A stretch of DNA of 64,000 nt from a bacterium Scap17 (GCA_013376735.1 VINJ01000001.1:3658001-3722000), one strand, 5' to 3'; positions 10,777-27,090 are shown, numbered from the stretch's first letter. The notes: a model not told the origin generated them from the letters alone. Translations and numbers: made by a program.

Positions 10777-13368
10777 ATGGCCATGGCCAAGAACAGCGCG
10801 CCCCAGATGACGCCGATGATGACGCAGTACATGAAGATCAAACGCGAGCACCCCGGCGTGCTGCTGTTCTATCGCATGGGCGACTTCTATGAACTGTTTC
10901 ATGAGGACGCCAAGCGCGCAGCACAACTGCTCGATATCACGTTGACGGCGCGCGGCAGCTCCGGTGGCTCACCGATTCCCATGGCAGGGGTGCCCTATCA
11001 CAGCGCCGAAGGCTATCTGGCACGCCTGGTCAAGATGGGTGAATCGGTGGCCATCTGCGAGCAGATCGGTGACCCGGCGACCAGCAAGGGGCCTGTCGAG
11101 CGCAAGGTGGTGCGAATCGTCACGCCGGGCACCCTGCATGATGAGGCGCTGCTGGATGCCAGCCGCGACAACCTGCTGGTGGCGCTGCACCGTGATGGCG
11201 AGACTTGGGGCCTGGCCGCTCTCGAGCTCTCTTCCGGTCGCTTCAGCGTGCTCGAGGTCAATGGTGATGACGAGCTGCTGGCCGAGATCCAGCGTCTGTC
11301 GCCTGCCGAAGTCATGGTCGGCGAAAGCCGTACCCTCCCCGCCAGCCTGTCCTCGCGCCCGGGCCTGACCCGCCAGAGCGATTGGCATTTCGATCACGAA
11401 ACAGCCCTGCGCCTGCTGTGCGATCAGTTCGGCGTCCAGGACCTCAACGGCTTCGGCTGCAGCCACCTGACGCGCGCCATCACGGCTGCCGGTGCCCTGC
11501 TCGACTATGCTCGCGATACCCAGCGCACCGGGCTGCCCCATGTGACCGCACTGACGGTCGAAAGCCGCGATGACTCGGTGGTGATCGATGCCGCCAGCCG
11601 TCGCAACCTCGAGATCGATACCAACCTGGGCGGCACAAGCGACAACACGCTAGCCAGCGTACTGGATGTCACCGCGACCGCGATGGGCTCACGCCTGCTC
11701 AAGCGCTGGCTCAACCGCCCGCTGCGCGATCAGCGCCAGATCGGCCAGCGTCAGGCGGCGGTACAGCGTCTACTGGATGGCGACTACCCCTTCGAACTGC
11801 AAGGCCTGCTCAAGCGCATCGGCGATGTGGAGCGTATCCTCGCCCGTGTCGCGCTGCGCAGCGCACGCCCCCGGGACATGGCACGCCTGCGCGATGGTCT
11901 CAACACCCTGCCCGAGCTGCGCGCCGTGCTCGCCAGCGTCGAGAAAGGCAGCGCCATCGATGACCTGCGCGATGCCATCCGCCTGTTCCCGGCACTTTCC
12001 GCGATGCTCAGCGAGGCACTGGTCGAGAATCCGCCGGTGGTGCTGCGCGATGGTGGCGTGATCGCCGATGGGTACGACGATGAGCTGGACGAGTATCGCG
12101 GCCTGTCCGAGAACGCCGGCCAGTATCTGGTCGCACTCGAGACTCGCGAGCGCGAGCGCACCGGCCTGAGCAACCTCAAGGTCGGCTACAACCGCGTGCA
12201 TGGCTACTTCATCGAGCTGCCGCGCTCGCAATCGGCCGAGGCCCCGCCGGAATATATCCGCCGCCAGACCCTCAAGAATGCCGAGCGCTTCATCATCCCC
12301 GAGCTCAAGGAATTCGAGGACAAGGCGCTTTCCGCCAAGTCCAAGTCACTGGCGCGCGAGAAGCTGCTGTATGAGCACCTGCTGGATGATCTGAATACCG
12401 AACTGGATGGCCTGCAGCAGACGGCCCGTGCGCTGGCATCACTGGATGTGCTGACCGCCTTCGCCGATCGCGCCGCCGCGCTCGATTTCGTGCGCCCCGA
12501 ACTCAGCGAGACCCCGGGCATCGACATCGAAGGCGGCCGCCATCCGGTGGTCGAACATGTCAGCGATCATCCCTTCGTTCCCAACGATGTGCGCTTCGAT
12601 GATACGCGGCGCATGCTGGTGATCACCGGCCCCAACATGGGCGGTAAATCCACCTACATGCGCCAGACGGCACTCATCGCTCTGCTCGCGCATACCGGCA
12701 GCTTCGTTCCGGCATCGCGCGCCTGCATCGGCCCGCTGGATCGCATCTTCACGCGCATCGGCTCCTCGGACGACCTGGCCGGCGGTCGCTCGACCTTCAT
12801 GGTCGAGATGACCGAGACCGCCAGCATCCTGCACAACGCCACTGACGAGAGCCTGGTGTTGATGGATGAGATCGGCCGCGGCACCTCAACCTTCGATGGT
12901 CTGTCACTGGCATGGGCCAGTGCCGAGCATCTGGCGCGCACGCGTGCCTTCACCCTGTTCGCGACCCATTACTTCGAGATGACGGCACTGCCCGAGCATG
13001 CCGATGCCGTCGCCAACGTGCACCTGACGGCCGCTGAGCACGGCGATGGCATCGTCTTCATGCACCGCGTCGAGGAAGGCCCTGCCAGCCAGAGCTATGG
13101 CCTGCAGGTGGCCCAGCTGGCCGGGGTGCCGCAGAGCGTCATCCTGCGCGCGCGCGAGAAGCTGACCAGTCTGGAGCAGCAGGAACAGGAAATCGATCGT
13201 CCGCAGGTGGCACGCGAGGATGCGCTGGGCCAGCCGGTACCGCAGCAGAATGACCTGTTCGCGGCACCGCCGCATCCGGCCGTCGAGGCCCTCAACGGCC
13301 TTGACCCGGATGACCTGAGCCCCAAGCGAGCGCTGGAGCTGATCTACGAATGGCACCGTCAGCGCTGA
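10777..13368 (+). CDS. mutS: DNA mismatch repair protein MutS
   Basis: ATPase that recognises mismatches and starts methyl-directed repair. The 863-residue protein has the mismatch-contacting F37-x-E39 in the MGDFYELF motif, connector and lever domains, [17 protein letters not shown], Walker [14 protein letters not shown], the [15 protein letters not shown]alker B/signature region and [10 protein letters not shown]-terminal tail ([15 protein letters not shown]) matches the tetramerisation segment. AAGGA lies five bases before the ATG at 10777; six bases later there is a second ATG. It is divergent from pncC, and the length matches E. coli MutS (853). It is followed by a GC hairpin and fdxA. 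Confidence 0.98.
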   Translation: MAMAKNSAPQMTPMMTQYMKIKREHPGVLLFYRMGDFYELFHEDAKRAAQLLDITLTARGSSGGSPIPMAGVPYHSAEGYLARLVKMGESVAICEQIGDPATSKGPVERKVVRIVTPGTLHDEALLDASRDNLLVALHRDGETWGLAALELSSGRFSVLEVNGDDELLAEIQRLSPAEVMVGESRTLPASLSSRPGLTRQSDWHFDHETALRLLCDQFGVQDLNGFGCSHLTRAITAAGALLDYARDTQRTGLPHVTALTVESRDDSVVIDAASRRNLEIDTNLGGTSDNTLASVLDVTATAMGSRLLKRWLNRPLRDQRQIGQRQAAVQRLLDGDYPFELQGLLKRIGDVERILARVALRSARPRDMARLRDGLNTLPELRAVLASVEKGSAIDDLRDAIRLFPALSAMLSEALVENPPVVLRDGGVIADGYDDELDEYRGLSENAGQYLVALETRERERTGLSNLKVGYNRVHGYFIELPRSQSAEAPPEYIRRQTLKNAERFIIPELKEFEDKALSAKSKSLAREKLLYEHLLDDLNTELDGLQQTARALASLDVLTAFADRAAALDFVRPELSETPGIDIEGGRHPVVEHVSDHPFVPNDVRFDDTRRMLVITGPNMGGKSTYMRQTALIALLAHTGSFVPASRACIGPLDRIFTRIGSSDDLAGGRSTFMVEMTETASILHNATDESLVLMDEIGRGTSTFDGLSLAWASAEHLARTRAFTLFATHYFEMTALPEHADAVANVHLTAAEHGDGIVFMHRVEEGPASQSYGLQVAQLAGVPQSVILRAREKLTSLEQQEQEIDRPQVAREDALGQPVPQQNDLFAAPPHPAVEALNGLDPDDLSPKRALELIYEWHRQR

Positions 13369-13464
13369 GCGCCCTCACACCGAGCCAACGTTGGCGCGCC
13401 TGGCTCGAGAATGAGCGGCAAGGCTCGACAGCAACCTTCGGGCATAGCACCATTCCAAAACGAT

Positions 13465-13489
13465 CCGCCCCTGCTGATTGCGGGGGCGG
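13465..13489 (+). terminator. Hairpin downstream of mutS
   Basis: CCGCCCC pairs with GGGGCGG around an 11-base loop about 100 bp after the mutS stop. There is no U-run, so termination strength is uncertain. Confidence 0.4.
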
Positions 13490-13627
13490 CAGAGCGCCAC
13501 TAGAATAACGCCTTATAACATCTGCGCCGCTTATAACCTGAAGGCCATGATGTCGCCGAGACGGCACATGGTGGGCGCCTGGACCACGACCTACGAGAGA
13601 GACGCCAATCCGCGTCAGGAGACCTGC

Positions 13628-13951
13628 ATGGCATTCATCGTCACCGAGAACTGCATTCGCTGCAAATACACCGACTGCGTGGAAGTCTGCCCGGTGGATT
13701 GCTTCTACGAAGGCCCGAACTTCCTGGTGATCAACCCGGATGAGTGCATTGACTGCGCGCTATGTGAGCCGGAATGCCCCGCCGAAGCCATCTTCTCCGA
13801 GGATGAAGTGCCGGAGAACCAGAAGGAATTCATCGAGCTGAATGCCGATCTGGCCGAAGTCTGGCCGAACATCAGCGAGAAGAAGGACGCCATGGAAGAC
13901 GCCGAGAAGTGGGATGGTGTCGACGGCAAGCTTGAGTATCTGGAGCAGTAA
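13628..13951 (+). CDS. fdxA: Seven-iron ferredoxin FdxA
   Basis: Small electron carrier with one 3Fe-4S and one 4Fe-4S cluster. The 107-residue protein begins [20 protein letters not shown] and continues [31 protein letters not shown], containing the two clustered cysteine sets, then an acidic helical tail. AGGAG lies seven bases before the ATG; the upstream open frame extension has no family match. In Pseudomonas fdxA follows mutS and precedes rsmZ and rpoS. Here it follows mutS and faces a convergent GGA-rich sRNA. Confidence 0.96.
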   Translation: MAFIVTENCIRCKYTDCVEVCPVDCFYEGPNFLVINPDECIDCALCEPECPAEAIFSEDEVPENQKEFIELNADLAEVWPNISEKKDAMEDAEKWDGVDGKLEYLEQ

Positions 13952-14023
13952 CCCCCTCAAGTCACCCGCATCTCGCGTGGCTAGCGGCTTGCCCGCCCTG
14001 ACCGGGCCAGCTCGGCTCTGACG

Positions 14024-14067
14024 ACAGAAACGGCAGCGATTCCCCCGGGAGCCGCTGCCGTTTCTGT
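14024..14067 (+). terminator. Long perfect hairpin after fdxA
   Basis: ACAGAAACGGCAGCG pairs perfectly over 15 bp with CGCTGCCGTTTCTGT around a 14-base loop, 72 bp past the fdxA stop. The T-rich end of the right arm (CGTTTCTGTCTC) could act as a poor U-tract. It would also insulate fdxA from the convergent sRNA. Confidence 0.65.
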
Positions 14068-14135
14068 CTCTGATGCCTGAAGCCGGTGCCTGAAGAGCTC
14101 GCGCTGAGAACTCCTCCCCCCCGACCTCCAGACAT

Positions 14136-14163
14136 AAAAAAGGGCGACCCCGTAAGGTCGCCC
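14136..14163 (-). terminator. Rho-independent terminator of the GGA-rich sRNA
   Basis: On the minus strand GGGCGACC, loop TTACGG, GGTCGCCC is followed by six Ts. It is a textbook intrinsic terminator with no protein gene upstream of it on that strand for more than 1 kb, which implies a non-coding transcript arriving from the right. Confidence 0.92.
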
Positions 14164-14907
14164 GCTCCAAGCGTGTCCCTGTCGATCCATCCTGGATCGC
14201 ACTCCTGAGTGCTGTCCCTGCCCTTCACGACATCCTGTCATTCGGGGCGCACCGTCACGCGTGGCGGGCATTGCAGCACTGCTCGCGCAGCTGTCCCACC
14301 GCAATGCCCGTTAGTGCAGATATTTGCCTGTCCTGCTGTCCTGCCCATGCATTGCCCGGCGTCCTGCCTGTACCGCTCCCTGCCTGTGCAGCTGACAGCC
14401 TCACGACATTCCTTGTCCGACTTATCCTTGTCGTGGCTTCCTGCCACTTGATGCTGCCGCTGTCTGCCCCATCATTCCTGACGCGGATGATGTCCCGTCA
14501 TCCGTCACTTCCTGTGAAGAGCAAGCTTCCTGACTGCATATCAGAGCCTGGGGCTCTTCGACACTCCGTGTCGTTATCGTGCTTCCTGCCTGTGTGGCGC
14601 TTCCCGTCGCCGACGGATCATCCTGATCCTGACACACTCCGGTGTCATGCCCGCCATCCTTGCTTCCCTAGCATCTCTCGCCTGACTCCTTCAAGCGAAG
14701 ATATACAGCTCTCTGCTACCGACGTCCATGCCAGGTCCTTTTCCGCCGAGCGTCCTGCTCAGCGGGGCGAAACGTCCTGTCTCGCCATCAAGTCTTTTCT
14801 GATCATCCCGTTGGCATCCTGCCGAGACTGCGGTGTCCCGCCGCACCCTCACGTCCATGTAGCCATTCTGGGCAGCATTCGCCGGCGAGGCAACTAGCCA
14901 AACCGCT
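14136..14907 (-). ncRNA. CsrB/RsmZ-type CsrA-sequestering sRNA, unusually long
   Basis: No credible protein gene occupies this region. The minus strand carries 39 GGA triplets between 14870 and 14164 by hand count, 21 of them AGGA. Many sit exactly in loops of short perfect hairpins, as expected for CsrA-binding RNAs. Examples: CGATCC-AGGAT-GGATCG (14183-14199), GTGGC-AGGAA-GCCAC (14433-14447), CGACAC-GGA-GTGTCG (14559-14573), GGATC-AGGAT-GATCC (14615-14629), GAGC-AGGAC-GCTC (14748-14760), an 8-bp stem around AGGAC (14766-14786) and GGCA-GGA-TGCC (14813-14823). An intrinsic terminator ends it, and a perfect GacA box lies upstream. The 5' end near 14907 is inferred from a TATAGC hexamer (14914-14919) and is uncertain. 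In Pseudomonas the 0.1-kb rsmZ lies in the same place, next to fdxA. The expected role is titration of CsrA. Confidence 0.9.
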
Positions 14908-15032
14908 TAACCCGCTATACCTGAACAGGCCGTCAAAGAAAATATTTTCAATAAAAACAGATACATATTGGAGGACATACGTTCATATCCGCAGGCGACT
15001 CGCAGCCAGTGTCTCGATTGTCCTGCGGGATT
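14908..15032 (-). promoter_or_regulatory. Probable sRNA promoter region with A/T-rich tract
   Basis: On the minus strand a TATAGC hexamer (14919-14914) could be the -10. No good -35 stands at 17 bp, as expected for an activator-dependent promoter; a TTGACG (14936-14931) is too close to it. The tract 14937-14970 is strongly A/T-rich and separates the promoter from the GacA box, a layout known for rsmY/rsmZ promoters. Confidence 0.5.
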
Positions 15033-15050
15033 TGTAAGAGATGACTTACA
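15033..15050. promoter_or_regulatory. GacA (UvrY) box
   Basis: The site reads TGTAAG-AGATGA-CTTACA, a perfect match to the TGTAAG-N6-CTTACA upstream activating site of GacA-controlled sRNA genes. Its centre is about 135 bp upstream of the inferred sRNA start on the minus strand. It also lies downstream of eno, which is transcribed towards it and ends at 15205. Confidence 0.88.
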
Positions 15051-15122
15051 TGAATTCAGTGCCTGAAAGCGGCCTGTTTCCTGCTCCTCCCACAAACGCA
15101 CTCAATCATCGCCTGCAATGCA

Positions 15123-15156
15123 CAACGGGGCCGTGCCAGAAGGCACGACCCCGTTG
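15123..15156 (-). terminator. Hairpin terminator of eno
   Basis: On the minus strand a 15-bp stem, CAACGGGGTCGTGCC with GGCACGGCCCCGTTG (one G-U pair), encloses a 4-base loop, 49 bp past the eno stop. Only a weak T content follows (TGCATTGC). It separates eno from the GacA box. Confidence 0.65.
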
Positions 15157-15204
15157 CAAGTTACCTCTGCAATGCTAGGCGCTGAGCCCTCACATCACAG
15201 GCGA

Positions 15205-17568
<2,364 letters not shown>

Positions 17569-17579
17569 TCAACACCCTA

Positions 17580-19268
<1,689 letters not shown>

Positions 19269-19365
19269 TCAGGATGGGTCGCCAGTCTAGCGGAAAGGCT
19301 GCTCCGGCTCAATTTGAATGCCACCACCTGCCCATCTCGCGTCACCATCCGATGCACCCGCCATA

Positions 19366-19399
19366 ACGCATCAGACCCGCCGTGGCGGGCCTGATGCGT
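19366..19399 (-). terminator. Hairpin terminator of gltD
   Basis: ACGCATCAG/CTGATGCGT and CCCGCC/GGCGGG stack into one 15-bp hairpin with a single mismatch, 16 bp after the gltD stop. There is no U-run. Confidence 0.65.
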
Positions 19400-19414
19400 G
19401 ACGCCAGATGACCT

Positions 19415-20901
<1,487 letters not shown>

Positions 20902-20907
20902 GTGCGA

Positions 20908-23900
20908 TCACTCCGGCTGACGCCGTGACTGGTCCAGCAGGCCGTTGAGGCTTGCCGCCTTCGGCTTGACCAACCAGAAGTGACGCACGAAGTCAGGGAA
21001 ATCGCGCAGGATGTCGCGCCCGCGCTCGGAGCCGGTCTCGGCCACATATTCCTCGATGACTTCGCGCAGGTGGCGACGATAGGCCTCCATGGCTTCGGTA
21101 TTGATGCGGTGGATTTCCACCAGCTCGTGGTTGTACTTGTCGACGAAGTCGCGATTCTCGTCCAGCACGTAGGCGAAGCCGCCCGTCATGCCCGCGCCGA
21201 AGTTGACGCCTGTCTCGCCCAGCACGCACACCAGACCGCCGGTCATGTACTCACAACAGTGGTCACCCGCACCTTCGATCACGGCGTGCGCACCGGAGTT
21301 GCGCACCCCGAAGCGCTCGCCGGCGGTACCCGCGGCATACAGCCGCCCGCCGGTCGCGCCGTACAGGCAGGTGTTGCCGATGATGGCGGTCTTGTGGCTC
21401 TCGAAGCGCGAACCACGCGGCGGCACGATGGTCAGCTTGCCGCCGTTCATGCCCTTGCCGACATAGTCGTTGGCGTCGCCTTCCAGATGCATCTCGAGTC
21501 CATTCGCGTTCCAGACACCGAAGCTCTGACCGGCCACACCGGTCAGGCTGACCTTGAGCGGTGAGCCTGTCAGTCCGGCCTCGCCATAGCGCTTGGCGAT
21601 TTCCCCCGAGACACGCGCGCCCACCGAGCGATCGCAGTTGGTGACATGGAAGCTGAACTCGCCACCGCTGCGGCTGTCGATCGCCGATTCCATCGCGGCC
21701 AGCATCTCGAGGTTCTTGGCACCGGGATCATGCGGCTCGTTGCGGCTGACCTGGCAGAACTGCGGCGCGTCCTTGGGCACGAAGTCATTGCCCAGCAATG
21801 GCGTGAGGTCGAGACGACGCTGTGCGTTGGTCTCGCCTTCCAGCACTTCGAGCAGATCGGTACGACCGATCAGGTCGGTGATCTGACGCACGCCCAGCAG
21901 CGCCATCAGCTCACGCACTTCCTCGGCGATGAAGCGGAAGTAATGCTTGACCATCTCGACGGTGCCGCGGAAATGCTCGTCACGCAGCGCCTGGTGCTGG
22001 GTCGCGACACCGGTGGCACAGTTGTTCAGGTGACAGATACGCAGGTACTTGCAGCCCAACGCGACCATCGGCGCGGTACCGAAGCCGAAGCTCTCTGCCC
22101 CCAGGATCGCGGCCTTGACCACGTCCAGGCCGGTCTTGAGGCCACCATCCGTCTGCAGACGGATCTTGTGGCGCAGCTGGTTGATGCGCAGCGCCTGATG
22201 CACCTCGGGCAGCCCCAGTTCCCACGGGGAGCCGGCGTGCTTGATCGAGGTGATCGGGCTGGCCGCGGTGCCGCCGTCATAGCCGGAGACAGTGATCAGG
22301 TCGGCATACGCCTTGGCGACACCGGTGGCGATGGTGCCGATCCCCGGCTCGGAGACCAGCTTGACCGAGACCTGCGCCGACGGGTTGACCTGCTTGAGAT
22401 CGAAGATCAGCTGCGCCAGATCCTCGATGGAATAGATATCGTGGTGCGGCGGCGGCGAGATCAGTGTCACCCCCGGCACGGCGTAGCGCAGACGTGCGAT
22501 CAGGTCGTTGACCTTGCCGCCCGGCAGCTGACCGCCTTCACCGGGCTTGGCGCCCTGGGCGACCTTGATCTGCAGTACCTCGGCATTGACCAGATACGCC
22601 GGTGTGACACCGAAGCGACCGGAGGCGATCTGCTTGATCTTGGAGGAGCGCACGGTGCCGTAACGCGCCGGGTCTTCGCCACCCTCACCGGAGTTGGAGC
22701 GCCCACCGGCCTCGTTCATGGCCTGGGCCAGCGCTTCATGTGCCTCGGGAGACAGGGCGCCAAGCGACATGCCGGCGCTGTCGAAGCGCGGCAGCAGTGA
22801 CTCGACGGACTCGACTTCCTCGATCGGCAGCGGCTCGGCGACCGGCTTGAGGGTCAGCAGATCACGAATGGTCGCCACAGGGCGCTCGTTGACCAGGCGC
22901 GCGAATTCCTTCCACTTGCCGTAGTCGCCCTGCTGCACGGCCTGCTGCAGCTTCACCACCACATCCGGGTTGTAGGCGTGGTATTCACCGCCATGCACGT
23001 ACTTGACCAGCCCGCCCTGCTTGATGCGCTTGCGCGGCAGCCAGGCTTCACGCGCCAGCAGTTCCTGCTGGAACTGCAGCTCGGCGAAGCCGGCACCTTC
23101 GATGCGCGAGGCCATGCCGGTGAAACACATGTCCATGACTTCACTGTTGAGGCCGACCGCCTCGAACAGCTGAGAGCCACGGTAGGAGCCGATATGCGAG
23201 ATACCCATCTTGGACAGGATCTTGTAGAGGCCCTTCTGCATGCCCTTGCGATAGTTCTCGCGAGCATCCGCCGGGTTGCCGGACAGCTCGCCGGTACGAT
23301 GCATGTCCGCCATCACCTGATAGGCGAGGTACGGATAGACCGCCGTGGCGCCGACCCCGAACAGCACTGCCATCTGGTGTGCATCACGCGCATAGCCGGT
23401 CTCGATCACCAGGTTGACGCGCGGGCGCAGGGCCAGCGCACCGAGGTGATGATGGATGGCGCCGGTCGCCAGGGCGGCGTGGATCGGCAGCTGACCCTTC
23501 TTCAGGCCACAGTCGCTGAGCACCAGGATCACCTTGCCGTTGCGCGCGGCTTCCTCGGCCTGCTGACAGATACCCTTGAGCGCCTGCTTGAGGGAGTCCT
23601 GTGCCGGATCGTAGTGCAGCTTGAGCGTCTGGGAGGTGAAGGCCGGGTCCTCGTGATTGACCAGCGCATTGAACTTGCGCGGTGACAGCACCGGCGTGGT
23701 CAGGATCAGGCGATGCGCGTGCTCCGGCGTCGCGTCGAAGATGTTGAGCTCGGCGCCACAGCAGGTCTCCAGCGACATCACGATCGCTTCGCGCAGCGGA
23801 TCGATCGGCGGGTTGGTCACCTGGGCGAACTTCTGACGGAAGTAGTCAGTCAGCACGCGATTCTGGCGCGACAGCACGGCCATCGGCGTGTCATCGCCCA

Positions 23901-25359
23901 TCGAGCCGACCGCCTCCTGACCGCTCTCGGCCAGCGGGCGCAGCAGCTGATCGCGCTCCTCGAAGCTGACCTGGAACATCTTCTGGTAGACATCCAGCTG
24001 ATCGGCATCCATCGGCTGGAAGCGTGCCAGCTCGGTCAGTGCAGACTCGAGATAGTTGGCATTCTCGCGCAGCCAGCGCTTGTAGGGGTGGGCACCCTTG
24101 AGGCGCTCACTGACCTGGTCGGTGTGCAGCACTTCACCGGTTTCGGTATCGACACCCAGCACCTGACCCGGCCCGACGCGCCCCTTGGCGACGACATCTT
24201 CCGGCTTGTAGTCGTAGGTACCGATCTCGGAGGCCAGCGTGATGAAGCCATTGCGCGTGATGACCCAGCGCGCCGGACGCAGGCCGTTGCGGTCCAGCAT
24301 GCACACGGCGTGGCGACCGTCGGTGAGCACGATGCCCGCCGGACCGTCCCAGGCCTCCATGTGCATGGAGTTGTATTCGTAGAAGGCACGCAGATCGGAG
24401 TCCATCTGCTCGACGTTCTGCCACGCCGGCGGCACCATCATGCGGATGGCGCGATAGATATCCATGCCACCGGTGAGCAGGACTTCCAGCATGTTGTCCA
24501 TGCTGGAGGAGTCGGAGCCGACAGTGTTGACGATCTCGTCCAGCTCGGCGATCTCGGGCAGCTGCGCGGAGACGAAGTTCTCCTTGCGCGCGTTGGCCCA
24601 GCCGCGGTTGGCCTCGATGGTGTTGATCTCGCCGTTGTGGGCGAGGAAGCGGAACGGCTGGGCCAGCGGCCAGCGCGGCGCGGTGTTGGTCGAGAAGCGC
24701 TGGTGGAAGACACAGATCGCTGTCTCGAGGCGCGGGTCGCCCAGGTCCTTGTAGAAGCGCGGAAGATCTTCCGGCATCACCAGGCCCTTGAAGGAGATGA
24801 CCTTGCCGGAGAGCGAGCAGACGTAGAAGTCCTCTTCACTCTTCAGCGCCTGCTCGGCATGACGACGCGCCATGAACAGATCGACATTGAAGGCGATGTC
24901 GGTGCGCTCGTCGGCGGCGCCGACGAAGACCTGACGGATGCGCGGCAGGCAGTCGCGGGCCATCGGGCCGCACACGCTGTCATCTACCGGCATGTCGCGC
25001 CAGCCCAGCACCTCGAGATTGCGCGCGATCAGCGCCGACTCGAAGGCGTCACGCGCGGACTGTTCACGCGCGTCATCGTCGGGCAGGAAAAGCGTACCGA
25101 CGGCATAGCGGGCGCCAAGTTCCAGCCCGAGGGTTTCTCGAGCGATCTGGCGCATGAAGCCGTCCGGCATCTTGAGCAGCAGGCCACAGCCATCGCCGGT
25201 CTTGCCGTCAGCGGCAATCCCGCCACGGTGGGTCATGCAGGTCAGGGATTCAATGGCGGTCTGCAGCAGTTCGTGGCTCGCCTGCCCTTCCATATGGGCG
25301 ATCAGACCGAAGCCGCAGTTGTCGCGGAACTCTCCCGGATGGTGGAGACCTTTGTTCAT
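20908..25359 (-). CDS. gltB: Glutamate synthase (NADPH) large subunit
   Basis: Makes glutamate from glutamine and 2-oxoglutarate. The 1483-residue protein has an N-terminal class II amidotransferase domain. A short propeptide would be removed to expose the catalytic Cys15 in [14 protein letters not shown]. Next come a central domain, the FMN/2-oxoglutarate domain ([52 protein letters not shown]), the 3Fe-4S cysteines ([15 protein letters not shown]), and the C-terminal beta-helix with GYxxG-like repeats ([20 protein letters not shown]). The length is as in E. coli (about 1486 with propeptide). It is followed by gltD. In Pseudomonas this pair lies downstream of aroB with a damX-like gene between; that gene is absent here. 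Confidence 0.98.
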   Translation of the reverse strand: MNKGLHHPGEFRDNCGFGLIAHMEGQASHELLQTAIESLTCMTHRGGIAADGKTGDGCGLLLKMPDGFMRQIARETLGLELGARYAVGTLFLPDDDAREQSARDAFESALIARNLEVLGWRDMPVDDSVCGPMARDCLPRIRQVFVGAADERTDIAFNVDLFMARRHAEQALKSEEDFYVCSLSGKVISFKGLVMPEDLPRFYKDLGDPRLETAICVFHQRFSTNTAPRWPLAQPFRFLAHNGEINTIEANRGWANARKENFVSAQLPEIAELDEIVNTVGSDSSSMDNMLEVLLTGGMDIYRAIRMMVPPAWQNVEQMDSDLRAFYEYNSMHMEAWDGPAGIVLTDGRHAVCMLDRNGLRPARWVITRNGFITLASEIGTYDYKPEDVVAKGRVGPGQVLGVDTETGEVLHTDQVSERLKGAHPYKRWLRENANYLESALTELARFQPMDADQLDVYQKMFQVSFEERDQLLRPLAESGQEAVGSMGDDTPMAVLSRQNRVLTDYFRQKFAQVTNPPIDPLREAIVMSLETCCGAELNIFDATPEHAHRLILTTPVLSPRKFNALVNHEDPAFTSQTLKLHYDPAQDSLKQALKGICQQAEEAARNGKVILVLSDCGLKKGQLPIHAALATGAIHHHLGALALRPRVNLVIETGYARDAHQMAVLFGVGATAVYPYLAYQVMADMHRTGELSGNPADARENYRKGMQKGLYKILSKMGISHIGSYRGSQLFEAVGLNSEVMDMCFTGMASRIEGAGFAELQFQQELLAREAWLPRKRIKQGGLVKYVHGGEYHAYNPDVVVKLQQAVQQGDYGKWKEFARLVNERPVATIRDLLTLKPVAEPLPIEEVESVESLLPRFDSAGMSLGALSPEAHEALAQAMNEAGGRSNSGEGGEDPARYGTVRSSKIKQIASGRFGVTPAYLVNAEVLQIKVAQGAKPGEGGQLPGGKVNDLIARLRYAVPGVTLISPPPHHDIYSIEDLAQLIFDLKQVNPSAQVSVKLVSEPGIGTIATGVAKAYADLITVSGYDGGTAASPITSIKHAGSPWELGLPEVHQALRINQLRHKIRLQTDGGLKTGLDVVKAAILGAESFGFGTAPMVALGCKYLRICHLNNCATGVATQHQALRDEHFRGTVEMVKHYFRFIAEEVRELMALLGVRQITDLIGRTDLLEVLEGETNAQRRLDLTPLLGNDFVPKDAPQFCQVSRNEPHDPGAKNLEMLAAMESAIDSRSGGEFSFHVTNCDRSVGARVSGEIAKRYGEAGLTGSPLKVSLTGVAGQSFGVWNANGLEMHLEGDANDYVGKGMNGGKLTIVPPRGSRFESHKTAIIGNTCLYGATGGRLYAAGTAGERFGVRNSGAHAVIEGAGDHCCEYMTGGLVCVLGETGVNFGAGMTGGFAYVLDENRDFVDKYNHELVEIHRINTEAMEAYRRHLREVIEEYVAETGSERGRDILRDFPDFVRHFWLVKPKAASLNGLLDQSRRQPE

Positions 25360-25822
25360 GGGGCGTGCCTCACGGAGAAATCATGTGTCCAGATGCTTTT
25401 TTTCAAGCATTTTCCCGGTTATAGTTATCGGTTATCTTTATTTTTATACCTGCCGATAGTGGCGCCATCAGTGTCGCTACACGACGCCAGATTTCCCTCG
25501 AGCATATCCCCCAGCTTCCCGCCTGCGCAATTCTCCACAGGTCGCCCATCGACCAAAAAAACCTGACAAAACCGAAGGTTAGAAGAACCTTCAACCAAAA
25601 AACCCTGTAGGCTCAAGCGCTTAGCAGGTAGACATGCCTCATGAATTTCGCCTTGCAACTTTAGTATTGGTTAAATAAAAAACAGCGTTCTTATTCGCAT
25701 CACCCCATACCGATTGCGCATACGGCATACCAATTCAGGAATCACGCACCTCGATACGCTCCCCGCTGCGAGCCATTCGCTCATCACGACGCGCTGACAG
25801 CCGCCAGAGAAAAGCCAGCCGC
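25360..25822 (-). promoter_or_regulatory. gltB upstream region, no gene seen
   Basis: This A/T-rich region before gltB must carry its promoter. On the minus strand a small hairpin (GAAGGTT/AACCTTC, 25574-25590) is followed by GGTTTTGTCAGGTTTTTTGG. The run GGTTTTTTGGT occurs on both sides of the hairpin (about 25551-25563 and 25592-25603). A second palindrome, ATGCTT/AAGCAT, lies at 25393-25410. No ORF has family features. Confidence 0.45.
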
Positions 25823-25856
25823 CAAAAGAAAAGCCGCCACCCGAAGGTGACGGCTT
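25823..25856 (-). terminator. Rho-independent terminator of aroB
   Basis: On the minus strand AAGCCGTCACC pairs with GGTGGCGGCTT (one G-U pair) around a TTCG tetraloop, followed by TTCTTTT. It lies 58 bp after the aroB stop and ends the pil-aroKB transcript. Confidence 0.85.
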
Positions 25857-25914
25857 GCATGAGCGTCGGCGCCCGTGAATCGACCAATGGCTGGCTAGAG
25901 CGCCGGTGTCGATA

Positions 25915-27021
25915 TCAGCGAGAGCTGCGCGGCCAGTGCTCCAGCATGTCGGCCAGCACGCCAGCAGGCGCCTCTTCGCTGATCACCGCGCGGCCGATGC
26001 GCTCAAGCAGGATCAGGCGCAGACGGCCATCGACATTCTTCTTGTCCAGCTGCATGTGCTTGAGGAAGTCCTCGACGCCCATGTCTTCCGGAGCCGCCAG
26101 CGGCAAGCCTGCCTTGGCGATGATGTGCGAGACACGCTCCACATCCGCACTCGACAGCCAGCCCATGCGCGCCGAAAGTTCAGCCGCCATCAGCATGCCG
26201 GTGCCGACGGCTTCACCGTGCAGCCAGGCGCCATAGCCCTGATCCGTCTCGATGGCATGCCCGAAGGTGTGGCCCAGATTGAGCAGCGCACGCACACCCT
26301 GCTCGGTCTCGTCCTGCGCCACGACATCCGCCTTGATGGCACAGCTGCGGCGAATGGCGTCACCGAGCAGGGTCTCGTCCAGCGCCATCAAGGCCGTCAT
26401 GTTGTCTTCCAGCCAGCTCAGGAAGCTTTCATCCCACAGCAGACCATACTTGATGACCTCGGCCATGCCCGCTGACAGCTCACGCTGCGGCAATGTCTTG
26501 AGGCTTGCGGTATCGATCAGCACCAGACGCGGCTGCCAGAAGGCGCCCAGCATGTTCTTGCCACGCGGATGATTGACGCCGGTCTTGCCGCCCACCGAGG
26601 AATCCACCTGCGACAGCAGCGTGGTCGGCACCTGGATGAAGGCCGCGCCCCGCTGATAGCAGGCCGCCGCGAAGCCGGTCATGTCACCGATCACACCGCC
26701 ACCAAGGGCGATCAAGGTGCAGCGGCGATTGAAGCCGGCCTCGAGCAGGGCATCCCAGATCAGGCCGATGCTGGCCATATGCTTGGTCTGCTCACCGTCG
26801 TCGAGAATGACCTCGCGGATATCGAGCCCCTCGCCCAACGAGGCCTTCAGTGCGTCCAGATACAGCGGTGCCACCACGGTGTTGGTGACGATCATCACCT
26901 GACGCCCCGCAAGGTGCTCACGAATCAGATCACCACGTGCGGTCAGGCCCGGCCCGATATGAATGGGGTAACTACGCTCGCCGAGCGCGACATCAAGACG
27001 ATGAGCAGGTGCCAGGGACAT
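25915..27021 (-). CDS. aroB: 3-dehydroquinate synthase
   Basis: Second step of the shikimate pathway: cyclises DAHP to 3-dehydroquinate with NAD+ and a divalent metal. The 368-residue protein has [19 protein letters not shown], the [20 protein letters not shown] substrate and NAD block, [15 protein letters not shown], and metal ligands in the [12 protein letters not shown] and WLHGEAVG motifs. AGGAG stands 7 bases before the ATG at 27021; the 18 upstream codons are not conserved. It lies 69 bp after aroK, at the end of pilMNOPQ-aroKB. The first-step enzyme (DAHP synthase) is also in the window at 59.3-60.5 kb. Confidence 0.97.
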   Translation of the reverse strand: MSLAPAHRLDVALGERSYPIHIGPGLTARGDLIREHLAGRQVMIVTNTVVAPLYLDALKASLGEGLDIREVILDDGEQTKHMASIGLIWDALLEAGFNRRCTLIALGGGVIGDMTGFAAACYQRGAAFIQVPTTLLSQVDSSVGGKTGVNHPRGKNMLGAFWQPRLVLIDTASLKTLPQRELSAGMAEVIKYGLLWDESFLSWLEDNMTALMALDETLLGDAIRRSCAIKADVVAQDETEQGVRALLNLGHTFGHAIETDQGYGAWLHGEAVGTGMLMAAELSARMGWLSSADVERVSHIIAKAGLPLAAPEDMGVEDFLKHMQLDKKNVDGRLRLILLERIGRAVISEEAPAGVLADMLEHWPRSSR

Positions 27022-27090
27022 CAGAATTCTCCTTGGGCGAAACAGATGACAGCGACTGATGCCCACCAGGGCCACCAGCCGCTGATGAGA

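Noticed and set aside
13962..14637. Several short minus-strand ORFs (69-107 residues) in the sRNA region
   Set aside because: They overlap each other in different frames, cross the terminators and lack conserved motifs; the hairpin and terminator architecture fits RNA better.
14271..14897. 208-residue plus-strand ORF between fdxA and eno
   Set aside because: It is the longest frame in the gap, but it has no recognisable family features and is the antisense of the GGA-rich hairpin RNA; its Ser/Pro/Leu bias follows from TCCT repeats.
14931..14936. TTGACG as the -35 of the sRNA promoter
   Set aside because: It is only 11 bp from the best -10 (TATAGC), and no good -10 is found 16-18 bp downstream.
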